Shown here in pieces: positions 52,292-63,158 of a DNA stretch of 64,000 nt. Made by a program: the position numbers and the translations under genes. The stretch spans positions 1-64,000 of the forward strand of contig SSEL01000053.1 of the NCBI GenBank assembly GCA_008012315.1, in the 5' to 3' direction. A model generated the notes under the pieces. The model saw only the letters and a list, made by a program, of their open reading frames with translations. It had not been told where the DNA came from and searched no databases. The first letter of the stretch is position 1; every line of letters begins with the position of its first letter. This stretch comes from Rhodospirillaceae bacterium. Its GTDB lineage: Bacteria > Pseudomonadota > Alphaproteobacteria > Dongiales > Dongiaceae.

Positions 52292-54400
52292 ATGAGTGGT
52301 GATGACGAGAGCTTTCGTATCCGTCCCGGCAGGGTCCGCGATCACGGCGCAGGCTTGGCCCGTGTGGCCCGCGCGCGCCCGGTGCGCCATCGCCCGAAGA
52401 GCTTCACGGCGCAGGTCAGTCTGGCGATCCGCCGCGCTGGCGGGAACCCCAATCAGCTGTCCGGAACGCGGAAAGCAAGCGGGCGGTGCAATGCGCGGGG
52501 CCGGGGCGCGAAGGTTGCAGCCGGATTGAAGGGCCGGAACGGGTGGAGTCGGGGCGCAAACGGGGTTCGCACCCGCGCGCGCCGGGTGGCGGTGAAGGCG
52601 CGGATCGTGAAACTCAATCCGCAGCGCGGGGGCACGCGCGGGCGGCAGTTTGTAAGCGCCAAGGCGGTGGATGCGCATCTGCGATATCTGGAGCGCGACG
52701 GCGTTACCCGCGATGGCGAGAAGGGCCAGGTCTATTCGGCTGACCATGATGTGGCGGATGGTTCTGCCTTTCTCGACCGGGGCCGCGAGGATCGCCACCA
52801 GTTCCGCTTCATCGTATCGGCAGAGGACGGCGTCGAGTTTTCCGATCTTCGCCAGACCACGCGTGACCTGATGGCGCAGATGGAAGCCGACCTTGGCACG
52901 AAGCTCGACTGGATTGCCGTAGATCATCACAACACTGGGCACCCCCACACCCATATTCTGGTGCGCGGTGTTACCGAGGACGGCAAGCGGCTCGACATTG
53001 CGGGGGACTATATCGCCCACGGCATCCGCGAACGGGCGAGCGAGATCGTCACGCTGGAACTGGGCCGCCAGACCGAGCAGGAGGTCAGCAGCCAGCTTGA
53101 ACGCGAGGTGGATGCCGAACGGTTCACCCGGCTCGATCGGATGTTGATTGCCGAGCAGGACGCAGGCAGCGAGTTTGCCGATCTTCGTCCTGACAAGGAC
53201 ATGGCCCTGACCATGCGCCAGAACCGGGCGTTGATGATCGACCGTGCCCGAAAGCTGGAGCGGATGGGGCTGGCAACCGAGCATACGCCGGGTGTGTGGA
53301 CCATTTCACCCCGCGCCGAACCCGTGTTGCGCGAGATGGGCACGCGCGGCGACATCATCAAATCGATGCATCAGGCGCTGGACCGCGAGGGGCTGGCGCA
53401 GCAGCGAGCCCTTGCAGGCTTCACAGTCCATCAAGCTGCACCGACACAACGGATCGTCGGGCGCGTTGTCACCAAAACACTGGGCAGCGACGAGCTGGGT
53501 GAACGCATGGGGATCACCATCGATGGGATGGATGGCCGCGTTCATTACCTTGAGGTTCCCGCATCCAAGGTCGAGCATATCAGTCGCGGGAGCGTCGTGG
53601 CAATCAATCCACCACCCAGCATCGCACGAACTTCAGATGAGAACATCCTCCAGCAGACCGATGCCAACGGGATTTATCGACCATCGGCCCATCTGGCATC
53701 GGTTCGCGAGACCATGCCCCGGATCGACCACGAGCGGCATGTCCAGTCACATGTCCGCAGGCTTGAAGCCTTGCGCCGCGCAGGAATTGTAGAACGCCTC
53801 GATGCCGATCGCTGGAGCATTCCCGCCGACCTGCCCGAACGCGGCCTTGCCTATGACCGGCAGCGGTTTGGGAAAGGCCAGCGTATTGAAGAACTGTCGC
53901 ACCTGCCCCTCGACCGGCAGGTGCGCCACGAGGGAGCAACCTGGCTCGACCGGACGATGCTGGAGGGCGGACGCGAGACCATGCTGCATACAGGGTTCGG
54001 CGGCGATGTCCGCAAGGAATGGGACGCACGCAAACAGGCGCTTACCGACATGGGCTATGTTCGCGATCTTGGCGGCGGGAAGTTCCGCGCACCCAGTGAC
54101 CTGATCGCGCAGCTGGAGCAGTCCGAGGTCAACCGGGCTGGCAGGAAGTTCGCCGCAGAGCGCGGGCTCACCTGGCAGCCGACCGGGACCGGAGATCGTG
54201 TGTCGGGCAAGCTCGTCGGTCAGGCACAGCTCGCCAGCGGGCGGTTCGCCATGATCGACAATGGTCTCGGGTTCCAACTTGTGCCTTGGAACGACGCGCT
54301 CGGAAAACGGCTTGGCCAACAGATCAACGGCATCGCCATGTCTGGCGGGGGCGTCGATTGGACGCTTGGGCGGAGCCGCAGCCGGGGGCTGGGATTATGA
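52292..54400 (+). CDS. MOB-type relaxase/DUF3363 (VirD2-like) protein
   Basis: 702 residues from MSGDDESFRIRPGR. A basic, DNA-binding N-terminus of about 115 residues (many Arg) precedes the relaxase core. The three-His metal motif is DHHNTGHPHTHIL near residues 211-223. DRHQFRFIVSAEDG is typical of the DUF3363 family. The long C-terminal half (about 350-702) is DUF3363. It would nick oriT and pilot the strand in conjugation. No type IV secretion genes are in the window, so the element may be only mobilisable. An upstream start at 52178 lacks support. Confidence 0.9.
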   Translation: MSGDDESFRIRPGRVRDHGAGLARVARARPVRHRPKSFTAQVSLAIRRAGGNPNQLSGTRKASGRCNARGRGAKVAAGLKGRNGWSRGANGVRTRARRVAVKARIVKLNPQRGGTRGRQFVSAKAVDAHLRYLERDGVTRDGEKGQVYSADHDVADGSAFLDRGREDRHQFRFIVSAEDGVEFSDLRQTTRDLMAQMEADLGTKLDWIAVDHHNTGHPHTHILVRGVTEDGKRLDIAGDYIAHGIRERASEIVTLELGRQTEQEVSSQLEREVDAERFTRLDRMLIAEQDAGSEFADLRPDKDMALTMRQNRALMIDRARKLERMGLATEHTPGVWTISPRAEPVLREMGTRGDIIKSMHQALDREGLAQQRALAGFTVHQAAPTQRIVGRVVTKTLGSDELGERMGITIDGMDGRVHYLEVPASKVEHISRGSVVAINPPPSIARTSDENILQQTDANGIYRPSAHLASVRETMPRIDHERHVQSHVRRLEALRRAGIVERLDADRWSIPADLPERGLAYDRQRFGKGQRIEELSHLPLDRQVRHEGATWLDRTMLEGGRETMLHTGFGGDVRKEWDARKQALTDMGYVRDLGGGKFRAPSDLIAQLEQSEVNRAGRKFAAERGLTWQPTGTGDRVSGKLVGQAQLASGRFAMIDNGLGFQLVPWNDALGKRLGQQINGIAMSGGGVDWTLGRSRSRGLGL

Positions 54401-54972
54401 TGCTGATGCAAAAACAGCCTATTACCCACTTCGATTGAGACGAGACAGGTTTCGGGATTGCGTACCTTGGCCCGAAATGACTTGAGCTGGGTGGCAAACG
54501 GAAACGCTGCCTTCAAGTTCACCAAGCCGCTTGCACCACTCCGGCGGCACTCATCCGCATCGATGACACCAATCAGGATGCTTTTGTCGGACGTCGCGAC
54601 ATGCCGAGCCGGTCAACATTCCTCGCAATTGGTTATGGTTGAGAAATGCATCTTGGCCGACCAATCACGCAAACGAATATCGTCGGCGGACGCGAGGCGC
54701 CCTTCAAGGCCATGCCCTGCGGGCGGCGCTGCACGCACAGGTCTTGACCGCCACCGCCCATCCGTCGGGATCGAGGTGTGCGCCGGGACGGAAGAACGCT
54801 TTTGCGCCGAACCAAAGAACAGGGCTGGGAAAGCGCCGCGAGCGCTGCGCTGCTACCGCCGTGGCTCGGCATTGCCCAACCATCGCCCCTATCTGCGCGC
54901 GCCGATACGAAGCGAAGTCCAGCGAAGGCATGCGTGGTTCCGCTGGCGGCTCGCATAGCCGATTCTGGCGCA
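54401..54972. other. Intergenic, no supported gene
   Basis: About 570 bp after the relaxase gene. Several open frames cross it on both strands, but they show chance-like composition and no family features. Confidence 0.4.
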
Positions 54973-55194
54973 ATGTCCCGAAAACCGCGCCAGCAAGAAC
55001 CCACCGCGTCCGAGCAGCTTGAACAGCTGCTCGGCGAGCCATGGCCGTTCCGGGGCCGTCCTCCCAAGCATGATGTCGAGCAATGGCGCGTCATCGACGA
55101 TTGGCCAACGCACGTTCCGATCACAGACGCTGAAATTGCCGTGTTTGAAGCGTGGTTCGGCGACGTCTTCGATGAGCTATTGGGCCCGATCTGA
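54973..55194 (+). CDS. Small acidic hypothetical protein
   Basis: 73 residues from MSRKPRQQEP. A short basic start is followed by an acidic, Trp-rich part (WRVIDDWPTHVPITDAEIAV and FEAWFGDVFDEL). Similar small proteins occur next to mobile-element genes in Alphaproteobacteria, but no function is known. A much longer frame upstream has no support. Confidence 0.55.
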   Translation: MSRKPRQQEPTASEQLEQLLGEPWPFRGRPPKHDVEQWRVIDDWPTHVPITDAEIAVFEAWFGDVFDELLGPI

Positions 55195-55350
55195 TCGCGC
55201 AGGCCCATACCTTTCACTTGTGGACCTGTTGCATTTAGTGCCTCAACGGAGTATGTAAAATGATCTCGAAACGTGCACCATTCGGACTTCATTGAGGCAT
55301 CCGATTTTCTGGCAGCGACATGGTGCATCATGGCCGACACGGAGCACACT

Positions 55351-55653
55351 ATGACGAGCAAGGTCACCAATAGCATCCAACGCAAACCTGGTGACGCGGA
55401 TGCCTTTGCCGAGTGCACTGCGCTGGCGACCCGCTTTAGCGTCCATATTCCGTAAGAAATCGACGTGAAAGCAATCCGGGCCAAGCTCGGCATGACCCAG
55501 CTGGAGTTCGCCAGGCGTTTCGGACTCTCGATCAAGACGCTCCGGCATTGGGAGCAAAAGCAGCGCGTGCCCGAAGGCCCTACGCGCGCCTATCTTCTAG
55601 TCATCGACCGCGACCCTGACGCGGTGCAACGCGCGTTGAGGAGCGCAGCATGA
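55351..55653 (+). pseudogene. HTH antitoxin-type gene with an in-frame stop
   Basis: MTSKVTNSI at 55351 through ATRFSVHIP is followed by TAA (55453-55455). The same frame then continues with EIDVKAIRAKLGMTQLEFAR, LSIKTLRHWEQ and PEGPTRAYLLVIDRDP, the well-known HTH antitoxin of RelE/HigB partners. A single base change would close the gap. The second part could still be made from a GTG at 55465 (62 residues) and bind DNA. No toxin gene remains upstream. The stop overlaps the recombinase ATG. Confidence 0.7.
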
Positions 55654-56876
55654 CCGCCGCGTCGTCCAGCTCCGTGCCGCTGCGCGCTGCGCTGTATCTG
55701 CGCGTTTCGACCGCGCGGCAGGCCGAGCACGACGTATCGATCCCGGATCAGCGCAAGCAGGGGGAGGCTTATTGCGCTGCGCGCGGCTATCAGCTGGTCG
55801 AGACCTTCGTCGATGCAGGCGCGTCCGCTACCAACGACCGCCGCCCTGAATTCCAAAAGCTGATCGAAGCAGGAACCGCCAAGCCCGCACCTTTCGAGGT
55901 GGTGGTGGTCCATTCGTTCAGCCGGTTTTTCCGCGATCACTTCGAGCTGGAGTTCTACGTCCGCAAGCTCGCGAAGAACGGCATTCGTCTCGTATCGATC
56001 ACCCAGGAGATGGGCGACGACCCGATGCACGTCATGATGCGGCAGATCATGGCGCTGTTCGACGAGTATCAGTCCAAGGAAAACGCCAAGCACGTCCTTC
56101 GCGCCCTGAAGGAAAACGCGCGGCAGGGGTTCTGGAATGGCTCGCTGCCACCGATCGGCTACCGCGTCGTCGCCGCCGAGCAGCGCGGGGCCAAGATCAA
56201 GAAGAAGCTGGAGATCGACCCGCTCCATGCCGATACCGTGCGGCTCGCTTTCCGGCTCGCGCTGGAGGGCGATGGCACATCGGGGCCTATGGGCGTCAAG
56301 GCCATCACCAAATACCTCAACGAACGCCGCATCTTCACCCGTGACGGCGGGCGTTGGGGGATCGGCACCGTCCACCGGATGTTGACTCGCAAGACCTATA
56401 TCGGACGGCACGAGTTCAACCGCCGCACCAAGAACGGTGACAACAAGCCCGACGAGGAAGTCATCCCTGTCTCTGTTCCGCCGATCATCGATCAGGCGAC
56501 GTTCGACGCAGTGCAGGCGCGCATGAAAGCACGCAATCCCAAGGTGACACCGCCGCAGGTCGTCGGCGGCCCCACGCTGCTTACCGGTCTGATCCACTGC
56601 GCCAAGTGCGGCGGTGCCATGACCATCCGCACCGGCAAGGGTGGGCGCTATCGCTACTACACCTGTTCAACCAAGGCACGGCAGGGGCCCACCGCTTGCA
56701 GCGGCATGACCGTGCCGATGGAAAAGCTCGACACGCTGGTGGCAAAGCATCTGGAGGAGCGCTTGCTCGATCCTGCGCGTCTGGAGGAGGTGTTGGCGGC
56801 AGTCCTCGACAGGCGGCAGGAGCGGGCCACGACCGATAGCGATGAGCACTATGTTTTCGCTATAGCCCTACGATGA
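55650..56876 (+). CDS. Large serine recombinase, C-terminally truncated
   Basis: 408 residues. The catalytic domain carries the Ser in YLRVSTARQAEHDVSIPDQ (about residue 21). The recombinase domain (about 170-280) has GYRVV and RMLTRKTYIGRHEFNRRTK. A zinc ribbon (CAKCGGAM, YYTCSTKARQG) follows. Homology runs to LDRRQER near residue 393; the usual long coiled coil after it is missing. The last 13 residues (TDSDEHYVFAIAL) belong to a PIN-toxin gene, so the 3' end was replaced by a deletion. Activity is doubtful. Confidence 0.85.
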   Translation: MTAASSSSVPLRAALYLRVSTARQAEHDVSIPDQRKQGEAYCAARGYQLVETFVDAGASATNDRRPEFQKLIEAGTAKPAPFEVVVVHSFSRFFRDHFELEFYVRKLAKNGIRLVSITQEMGDDPMHVMMRQIMALFDEYQSKENAKHVLRALKENARQGFWNGSLPPIGYRVVAAEQRGAKIKKKLEIDPLHADTVRLAFRLALEGDGTSGPMGVKAITKYLNERRIFTRDGGRWGIGTVHRMLTRKTYIGRHEFNRRTKNGDNKPDEEVIPVSVPPIIDQATFDAVQARMKARNPKVTPPQVVGGPTLLTGLIHCAKCGGAMTIRTGKGGRYRYYTCSTKARQGPTACSGMTVPMEKLDTLVAKHLEERLLDPARLEEVLAAVLDRRQERATTDSDEHYVFAIALR

Positions 56877-57115
56877 ACCTACGTGACTTCCCGGCCGCCG
56901 AGTTGCGGAAGCATGGCTTGATCGGGCGGTCGCCGGATGCCTTCCTTGCCGGTCTCTATGAGTAGGCACCAGACATGCTGATCGAGACGCTGGCGAATGC
57001 GCGGGGCAATCTCAGCCAGCCGCGCGTTTCAGCCGCAACCTCCTTCGGCATCCTGCGCGATCAGAGGCTCGTCAAGCTGGCGGCGCAGATCGAAAAGCAC
57101 CTCGACGATCTATAG
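56873..57115 (+). pseudogene. PIN-domain (VapC-like) toxin remnant
   Basis: MNLRDFPAAELRKHGL and SPDAFLAGLYE read as the C-terminal third of a PIN-domain toxin. A TAG then interrupts, and APDMLIETLANARGNLSQPR continues in the same frame to a natural end. The earlier PIN segment DSDEHYVFAIAL is fused out of frame to the recombinase end just upstream. Its antitoxin is the type encoded at 55351. Both halves of this module are thus disabled. Confidence 0.65.
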
Positions 57116-57180
57116 CGCGGCTTTCTCCGGCCACGCAGATCGGCTTCCGTTTCGGCCTGGAATTGACCGTAAAGTGTAGC

Positions 57181-57210
57181 TTGACACTATGCGATATTTT
57201 TCACTAACAT
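57181..57210 (+). promoter_or_regulatory. Promoter before the HigA gene
   Basis: TTGACA (57181-57186) and TAACAT (57205-57210) are spaced by 18 bp. It is the best sigma70-type promoter upstream of the antitoxin gene and the defence operon. HigA-type proteins usually repress such a promoter. Confidence 0.5.
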
Positions 57211-57283
57211 CGACCCGCAGATTCGGAACGTGAAACAACCGGCGTGGCTGATCCGCGTCGGCTGAACCTTGGGCGAAAGCGCA

Positions 57284-57589
57284 ATGAGTGGCAACCGCAT
57301 GAAGTCCCCCGCCCATCCTGGTGGCTTCGTGAAGGCCGAGGTTATCGGCCCTCTCGGCTTGTCGGTCACTGCCGCGGCAGATGCTCTTGGTGTCACCCGT
57401 GCCGCTTTGTCGGCGCTGTTGAATGAGCGAGCTGATTTGTCGCCAGAGATGGCGATCCGCATCGAGAAGGCGTTTGGCATTTCAATGGAGACCCTCATGC
57501 GGATGCAGAACAGCTTTGACATCGCGGAGGCGCGTAAGAAGGCCAAAGAAGTCAATGTGGCGCCTTATGCAGGAAAGGCGTCGGAATGA
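57284..57589 (+). CDS. higA: HigA-family antitoxin, apparently without toxin
   Basis: 101 residues from [14 protein letters not shown]; an earlier TTG at 57269 and a later ATG at 57299 are alternatives. The HTH reads [34 protein letters not shown] and IRIEKAFG, the standard HigA motif. HigA genes normally follow higB; here the preceding DNA has no intact higB. It lies 79 bp before the defence helicase on the same strand, so it could control that operon. Confidence 0.88.
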   Translation: MSGNRMKSPAHPGGFVKAEVIGPLGLSVTAAADALGVTRAALSALLNERADLSPEMAIRIEKAFGISMETLMRMQNSFDIAEARKKAKEVNVAPYAGKASE

Positions 57590-57668
57590 ACATTCCTATC
57601 GCGCCCCATTTGGTTGCAAAAAGCTTTTGGACGAAGGCTCCAGAACTCCAGGGAAAGCCGGCCGTCGC

Positions 57669-60600
57669 ATGAAGCTCGAAGACATAAAATCCGGCGTCAG
57701 TTTATCCGGGATCGAGCCATCCCAGGTGGTGACGGCTGTTGCTGTCGTCCCCCTTGGGGAGGGATCGGTTCAGCTCATCTATCGGACCCCTGACGGCGGC
57801 ATGAAGGAGCGGCTGCTCAACAGGGGCGACGAGCCTTCTGTCGATATTGCCACAGTGGAACGGCCGTTTTCCTTCGACGGCGATGGCGCGGCGTTCCAGC
57901 TTGCCTGCGAGGCCAAGCGGATCGACCTCGCCTTCCTGTTCGACCCGATGATGGCGGTCCATAGCTCGAATGTGGAGCCGCTGCCGCACCAGATCACCGC
58001 TGTCTATGAATCGCTGTTGCCCCGGCAACCTTTGCGGTTCGTCCTCGCCGATGACCCTGGCGCCGGCAAGACGATCATGGCGGGCCTCTATATCCGCGAA
58101 CTCATCATGCGCGCAGACTCGCATCGCATCCTGATCGTCGCGCCCGGCAGCCTGGTCGAACAATGGCGGGACGAGCTCTACGAGAAATTCGGGCTAGAGT
58201 TTCACGTCTATTCGCCGCTTCTGGAGCAGACCTCGCCGAGCGGGAACCCATTCGACGATTATCCCCGCCTTATCGTTCGGCTCGATCAGCTCTCCCGCAA
58301 CGAAGAGCTTCAAGAAAAACTCTGCGCGCCTGGCTGGGATTTGGCCGTCTTCGACGAGGCGCATAAGCTCTCCGCGCACTATTTCGGTTCCAAGCTGGAA
58401 AAGACGGGCCGCTTCCGCTTCGCGGAGAAGCTGGGCGCGCATGTCCGGCACCTGCTGTTGATGACGGCAACACCGCACAACGGCAAGGAGGAGGACTTTC
58501 AGCTTTTCCTATCGTTGCTCGATTCCGACCGCTTCTATGGCAAGTTCCGCGATGGGGTTCACAAGGTTGATGCCTCCGACCTTATGCGCCGCATGGTCAA
58601 AGAGGAGCTGGTCAAGTTCGACGGCACCCCGCTCTTCCCGGAGCGCAGGGCCTACACGGTCAACTACGAACTCTCGCCGATCGAAGCGGCCTTGTACGAG
58701 GCCGTCACCAACTATGTGCAAACCGAGATGGGCAAGGCCGACCAGCTCGAAGGCGCGCGCAAGGGTTCTGTCGGCTTCGCCTTAGCCGCATTGCAACGGC
58801 GTCTCGCCTCAAGCCCGGAAGCAATCTTCCAGTCGCTCAAGCGCCGCCGCGAGCGGCTTGAGAACCGGCTGCGCGATGAAAAGCTCGGCATCAAAGGGCG
58901 GCACGCGCTCGCCGAAACCTACGCTGGCGCTCCAGAGGATGACGACGACCTGAGCGCCGAAGAGCAGGAAACTCTGGAAGAAAACCTGATCGACGACGCT
59001 ACGGCCGCCAAAACCGTCGTCGAGCTTGAAGCCGAGATCGTCATCCTGAAGGGGCTGGAGGAGCAGGCCAAGGCTGTCGTCGCTTCCGGGAAGGATCGCA
59101 AATGGGATGAGCTGTCCAGAATCCTTCAGAACCATCCCGAAACGCGCGACGCCGCCGGCCGACAGCGCAAGATCATCATCTTTTCCGAACACCGCGACAC
59201 GCTGAACTACCTTCAGGCGCGGATTGCCGGTGTGCTCGGCAATCCCGATGCCATCGTGACCATCCACGGCGGCACGCATCGGGACGAGCGCCGCCGCCTT
59301 CAGGCGCTCTTCCGCTCCGATCCCGATGTGCGCGTGCTGGTAGCGACGGACGCCGCTGGCGAAGGCGTGAACCTTCAGAACGCGAACCTGATGGTCAACT
59401 ATGACCTTCCCTGGAACCCGAACCGGCTGGAGCAGCGGTTCGGCCGCATCCACCGCATCGGGCAGACCGAGGTTTGCCACCTGTGGAATCTCGTCTCCAA
59501 GGAAACCCGCGAGGGCGATGTCTATCACCGCCTGCTGATGAAGCTGGAGGTCGAGAGCCAGGCCCTTCATGGCCGCGTCTTCGATATTCTGGGCGAGGTG
59601 TTTGAGGGGACCAGTCTCAAGGATCTTCTGGTCGAGGCCATCCGCTATGGCGATCGCCCAGAAGTCCGTGCCCGGCTGACCCAGAAGATCGACAACGCGC
59701 TCGACCACGACCACCTGAAATCTCTCTTGAACCGCAATGCCCTTGCGCAGGAGACGATGAGTGCGGATCGGCTGTTTGCCGTGAAGGAGGAGATGGAAAA
59801 GGCGGAGGCGCGAAGGCTTCAGCCGTTCTTCGTGCGGGCCTTTTTCAACAAGGCTCTCGACGCGCTTGGTGGCACGGCGCATCCGCGTGAGGCCGGACGG
59901 TCAGAGATCACGCATATTCCGGCGGCGATCCGCGATCGCGACCGCCGCCTCACGGGTCGAAACCGTCGTGAGCATGAGCCGGTTCTACGGCGCTACAGCC
60001 GCGTTTGCTTCGAGCGCCAGGCTATCCAGCCGCTCGACAAGCCGGGGCTGGAACGCGCCGTGCTCATGCACCCCGGCCATCCGCTCATGCTTGCCATGTC
60101 GGACATGATCCTTGAGCAGCACACCAACCTTCTGCGGCAGGGGTCGATCCTGGTTGATCCATCCGATGAAGGGTTCGACCCAGGGATGCTGTTTCTGCTG
60201 ACGCACGAGATCAAATCTGGCGACGGCTCGGTGCTTTCCAAGCGGCTGCAATTCGTGCGTGTCGGCCCGGACGGGCAAGCGGCCTTTGCCGGATGGGCGC
60301 CACACCTCGACCTTGATCCTCTGCCGGAAGCCGAGCGTCCCTTGCTCAAGGACATGCTCGATGCTCCCTGGCTGTCTTCTGGTCAGGAAGCCCGCGCCTT
60401 GTCTTTGGCGGCGACGACCTTGGTGCCGGAGCATTATGGCGACGTTGCTCAGCGGCGCATCGACCATGTGGAGAAGACGCTGAACGCCGTCCATGAGCGG
60501 CTGAGCAAGGAAATCGCCTTCTGGCAGGATCGTTGGCTGAAGCTCAAGGACGACGCCGAGGTCGGCAAGGACGTGCGGCTCAACCTTCAGAATGTCGAAC

Positions 60601-61181
60601 GCACGCTTGGCGATCTTCAAGGCCGCCTCGACGGCCGCAAGAAGGAGCTTCAGGCCATGCGTCATGTCGTGAACGGCACGCCGGTCGTGCTGGGCGCGGC
60701 GCTGATCGTGCCGGCCGGCTTGATGAACAAGCTTCGTGGCGACGAGCCGGTCGATCCGGTGGCGACGACCTTCGCAGCCGATGCAGCGGCGCGTTCGCGC
60801 ATTGAACAGCTTGCCATGATGGCCGTTCGGCAGGCCGAGGAAGCGCGCGGTTGCCGTGTCGTCGATGTCTCCGCCGCAAAATGCGGCTGGGATCTAACCT
60901 CTTATCCGCCAGCCGTTGAGGGTCGGCAACCCGATCCCAGGCACATTGAAGTGAAGGGGCGGGTGAAGGGCGCGAGCACCGTCACCATCACGCGCAACGA
61001 GATGCTCTACGCCTTCAATCAGGGTGAGAAGTTCGTTCTGGCGATTGCCATCGTCGGGGACAACGACGCTATCGACGGCCCCCACTACATTCCCAGCCCA
61101 TTCGACCGTGAACCGGGCTGGGGTGTCGCGTCCATCAACTTCAATCTGGGCGACCTGCTCGCCAAGGCGGAGGCCCGATGA
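57669..61181 (+). CDS. SNF2-type helicase with DUF3883 domain (DISARM DrmD-like)
   Basis: 1170 residues from [14 protein letters not shown]. The SF2 core has GAGKT (about 128-135), the DEAH box (FDEAHKL near 228) and the SNF2 motif [13 protein letters not shown] (near 590). HPGHPLM and a long helical middle follow. A C-terminal DUF3883 domain ([11 protein letters not shown] near 1092) resembles a restriction-type fold. Such proteins are encoded in DISARM class 1 (drmD) and in DUF1156-linked anti-phage loci. The stop overlaps the next start (ATGA). A longer frame to 57423 lies inside higA. Confidence 0.82.
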   Translation: MKLEDIKSGVSLSGIEPSQVVTAVAVVPLGEGSVQLIYRTPDGGMKERLLNRGDEPSVDIATVERPFSFDGDGAAFQLACEAKRIDLAFLFDPMMAVHSSNVEPLPHQITAVYESLLPRQPLRFVLADDPGAGKTIMAGLYIRELIMRADSHRILIVAPGSLVEQWRDELYEKFGLEFHVYSPLLEQTSPSGNPFDDYPRLIVRLDQLSRNEELQEKLCAPGWDLAVFDEAHKLSAHYFGSKLEKTGRFRFAEKLGAHVRHLLLMTATPHNGKEEDFQLFLSLLDSDRFYGKFRDGVHKVDASDLMRRMVKEELVKFDGTPLFPERRAYTVNYELSPIEAALYEAVTNYVQTEMGKADQLEGARKGSVGFALAALQRRLASSPEAIFQSLKRRRERLENRLRDEKLGIKGRHALAETYAGAPEDDDDLSAEEQETLEENLIDDATAAKTVVELEAEIVILKGLEEQAKAVVASGKDRKWDELSRILQNHPETRDAAGRQRKIIIFSEHRDTLNYLQARIAGVLGNPDAIVTIHGGTHRDERRRLQALFRSDPDVRVLVATDAAGEGVNLQNANLMVNYDLPWNPNRLEQRFGRIHRIGQTEVCHLWNLVSKETREGDVYHRLLMKLEVESQALHGRVFDILGEVFEGTSLKDLLVEAIRYGDRPEVRARLTQKIDNALDHDHLKSLLNRNALAQETMSADRLFAVKEEMEKAEARRLQPFFVRAFFNKALDALGGTAHPREAGRSEITHIPAAIRDRDRRLTGRNRREHEPVLRRYSRVCFERQAIQPLDKPGLERAVLMHPGHPLMLAMSDMILEQHTNLLRQGSILVDPSDEGFDPGMLFLLTHEIKSGDGSVLSKRLQFVRVGPDGQAAFAGWAPHLDLDPLPEAERPLLKDMLDAPWLSSGQEARALSLAATTLVPEHYGDVAQRRIDHVEKTLNAVHERLSKEIAFWQDRWLKLKDDAEVGKDVRLNLQNVERTLGDLQGRLDGRKKELQAMRHVVNGTPVVLGAALIVPAGLMNKLRGDEPVDPVATTFAADAAARSRIEQLAMMAVRQAEEARGCRVVDVSAAKCGWDLTSYPPAVEGRQPDPRHIEVKGRVKGASTVTITRNEMLYAFNQGEKFVLAIAIVGDNDAIDGPHYIPSPFDREPGWGVASINFNLGDLLAKAEAR

Positions 61182-62509
61182 CCGCGCTGCGCCTCGACAA
61201 GCTATCGCTGACGAATTTCCGCTGCTTCGCCCATTGCGAAGTCGCGTTCCATGATCGCCTCACCGTGCTGGTGGCGGAGAACGGCAGCGGCAAGACCGCC
61301 GTGCTGGACGCTGCCGCTGCGGCGCTGTCCGTGTTCGTCAACACGCTCGATCCGCCGGAAAAGGTACGGCGGATCGAGCGGAGCGATGTGCGCCTGGTCC
61401 TCGATCAGGAACGCAGGATGTCGCCTTGCCTGCCGACCGAATACGAAGCGCAGGCCATCGTCCAGGACGCGGCCGTGACGTGGAAGAGCGCGGTCAGAAC
61501 CTATGGCGACAAGGTGCGGCCGAGCACGCGGCACTTGGGTTCGATGAAAGCGGCCGCGCAGCCCTTCCTGTCGGACTCGGCGCTTCTGCCGCTCATCGCC
61601 TACTATGGAACAGGCCGCCTCTGGAGCGAGCAGCGACAGACCGAATATCGCCGCTCCTCCATCACCAATGTCGGGGAGCGCGTCGCCGGCTATGCCGATA
61701 GCCTCACCTCATCTTCGTCCTTCAAAGGCATTTCGGCCTGGTTCGAGCACCGCTTCAGGCAGACGGCATCGCCTTCCTTCCGCGAGAGCCTGCAAGCCAA
61801 TCTTGCGATGATCGAAGGCGTGAAGACTGCCACGGACACGGTTCTTCGGCCGACCGGCTGGTCAAGTCTTCGCTGGGATGACGAGCTTCACACCCTGACA
61901 GCCAAGCACGAGACGCGGGGCGAACTGCCCTTGTCCATGCTGAGCGATGGCGTGCGCACCATGCTGGCCCTTGTCGCCGATGTCGCGCGCCGCTGCGCCA
62001 GCCTCAATCCGCAACTGAGTGACCGGGCCGCGCTCGAGACTCCCGGCGTGCTGATCGTCGATGAAGTGGACATGCACCTGCATCCCCGCTGGCAGCAGCA
62101 GGTGCTCGGCCTACTGCAAAGCGCGTTTCCCGCGCTTCAGATCATCGTCAGCACGCACAGCCCGCATGTGCTTTCGACGGTCGATAAGTCGTCGATCCGC
62201 GTCCTTCACATCAAGGATGGCGACGTGGTGATCGAAACGCCCCTGATTCAAACCCGCGGCGTCGAGAGCGCGGATGTCCTGGCGAGCGTGATGGACGTGG
62301 ACCCGGTTCCGCAGCTTGCCGAAACGGAGGCCCTTAGCGCCTATCGCAAGCTCATCGAGGCAGGCGAAGCCGAAGGGCAGGAGGCAGCGGCCCTGCGGCA
62401 ACGCCTGATCAAACACTACGGCGAAAGCCATCCGGTCATGCTGGAGGTCGACCGTCTAGCCCGCTTCCAACGGTTCCGGCTCACCAAGAGCCGACCGGAG
62501 GGCGCATGA
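61178..62509 (+). CDS. AAA/RecF-like ATPase (PtuA-like)
   Basis: 443 residues. Walker [10 protein letters not shown] is near residues 33-41 after [12 protein letters not shown]. An ABC-type signature [16 protein letters not shown] lies near 252. Walker [16 protein letters not shown] lies near 291, and the switch His is in STHSPHVL. These match OLD/RecF-like ATPases such as PtuA of Septu and of retron Ec78. The HNH partner gene starts one base after its stop. The pair is inserted between the helicase and methyltransferase genes of the operon. Confidence 0.85.
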   Translation: MTALRLDKLSLTNFRCFAHCEVAFHDRLTVLVAENGSGKTAVLDAAAAALSVFVNTLDPPEKVRRIERSDVRLVLDQERRMSPCLPTEYEAQAIVQDAAVTWKSAVRTYGDKVRPSTRHLGSMKAAAQPFLSDSALLPLIAYYGTGRLWSEQRQTEYRRSSITNVGERVAGYADSLTSSSSFKGISAWFEHRFRQTASPSFRESLQANLAMIEGVKTATDTVLRPTGWSSLRWDDELHTLTAKHETRGELPLSMLSDGVRTMLALVADVARRCASLNPQLSDRAALETPGVLIVDEVDMHLHPRWQQQVLGLLQSAFPALQIIVSTHSPHVLSTVDKSSIRVLHIKDGDVVIETPLIQTRGVESADVLASVMDVDPVPQLAETEALSAYRKLIEAGEAEGQEAAALRQRLIKHYGESHPVMLEVDRLARFQRFRLTKSRPEGA

Positions 62510-62510
62510 C

Positions 62511-63158
62511 ATGCGGAAACTCGATCGGACGACCTGCGCCGCGCCGCCCTGCTTGGGCGGGTATCAACATGGAGCTCATTCATGGGACGATGTGACGCCT
62601 GCCCACAAGGCGGAGATCAGGACGCATCTGGAAGCGATACAGCGCCGCCGCTGCGCCTATTGTGAAGGCGACATCGACACGCTTGGGCAGCATATAGAGC
62701 ACTTCCGTCGTAAGGGTGATCCAGCCTATCGTCACCTCACCTTCGACTGGAGCAATCTCTTCTGGTCTTGCGATCAAACGGACTCCTGCGGTCACTTCAA
62801 GGATCACGGTGCAGGTCCGTACAATGTCAACGACCTGGTTAACCCGTGTGCCGACGACCCCGACGCCTTCTTCATCTTCCAGTCGGACGGAACGATCAGC
62901 ATTCGGCATGGCCTTTCAGCAGCGGACCAGCATCGCGCCAGCGAGACGCTGCGGGTCTTCTCGCTTGATGCCGAGTGGGGTCGATTGCGCGCCATGCGCA
63001 AGATCGCAGTGTCGGGATACGTCAACGACGCCGATACGGCTTTCAACGCAGGTTGGCCGCCAGACGATATCCGCGCGTATTTTGCCGAAGAGCTTCAGAT
63101 CGCGCAGAGCCTGCCATTTTACACGGCCATCCGCCATGTGTTGACGGAAAGACAATGA
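62511..63158 (+). CDS. HNH endonuclease, PtuB-like (TIGR02646 type)
   Basis: 215 residues. The core is RRCAYCEG (Cys48, Cys51) and GQHIEHFRRKGD (His61, His64). A second structural site is CDQTDSCGHFKDH. The RCAYCEGDI and HIEHFRPK-type motifs are those of PtuB. With the ATPase it forms a likely Septu-type effector pair, in which the ATPase restrains or activates nuclease attack on phage or host nucleic acid. The stop overlaps the next start. Confidence 0.85.
   Translation: MRKLDRTTCAAPPCLGGYQHGAHSWDDVTPAHKAEIRTHLEAIQRRRCAYCEGDIDTLGQHIEHFRRKGDPAYRHLTFDWSNLFWSCDQTDSCGHFKDHGAGPYNVNDLVNPCADDPDAFFIFQSDGTISIRHGLSAADQHRASETLRVFSLDAEWGRLRAMRKIAVSGYVNDADTAFNAGWPPDDIRAYFAEELQIAQSLPFYTAIRHVLTERQ

Noticed and set aside
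54633-55535. A 300-codon open frame on the minus strand
   Set aside because: Ser/Arg/Cys-rich chance composition, no domain, and it opposes the small acidic gene and the antitoxin remnant.
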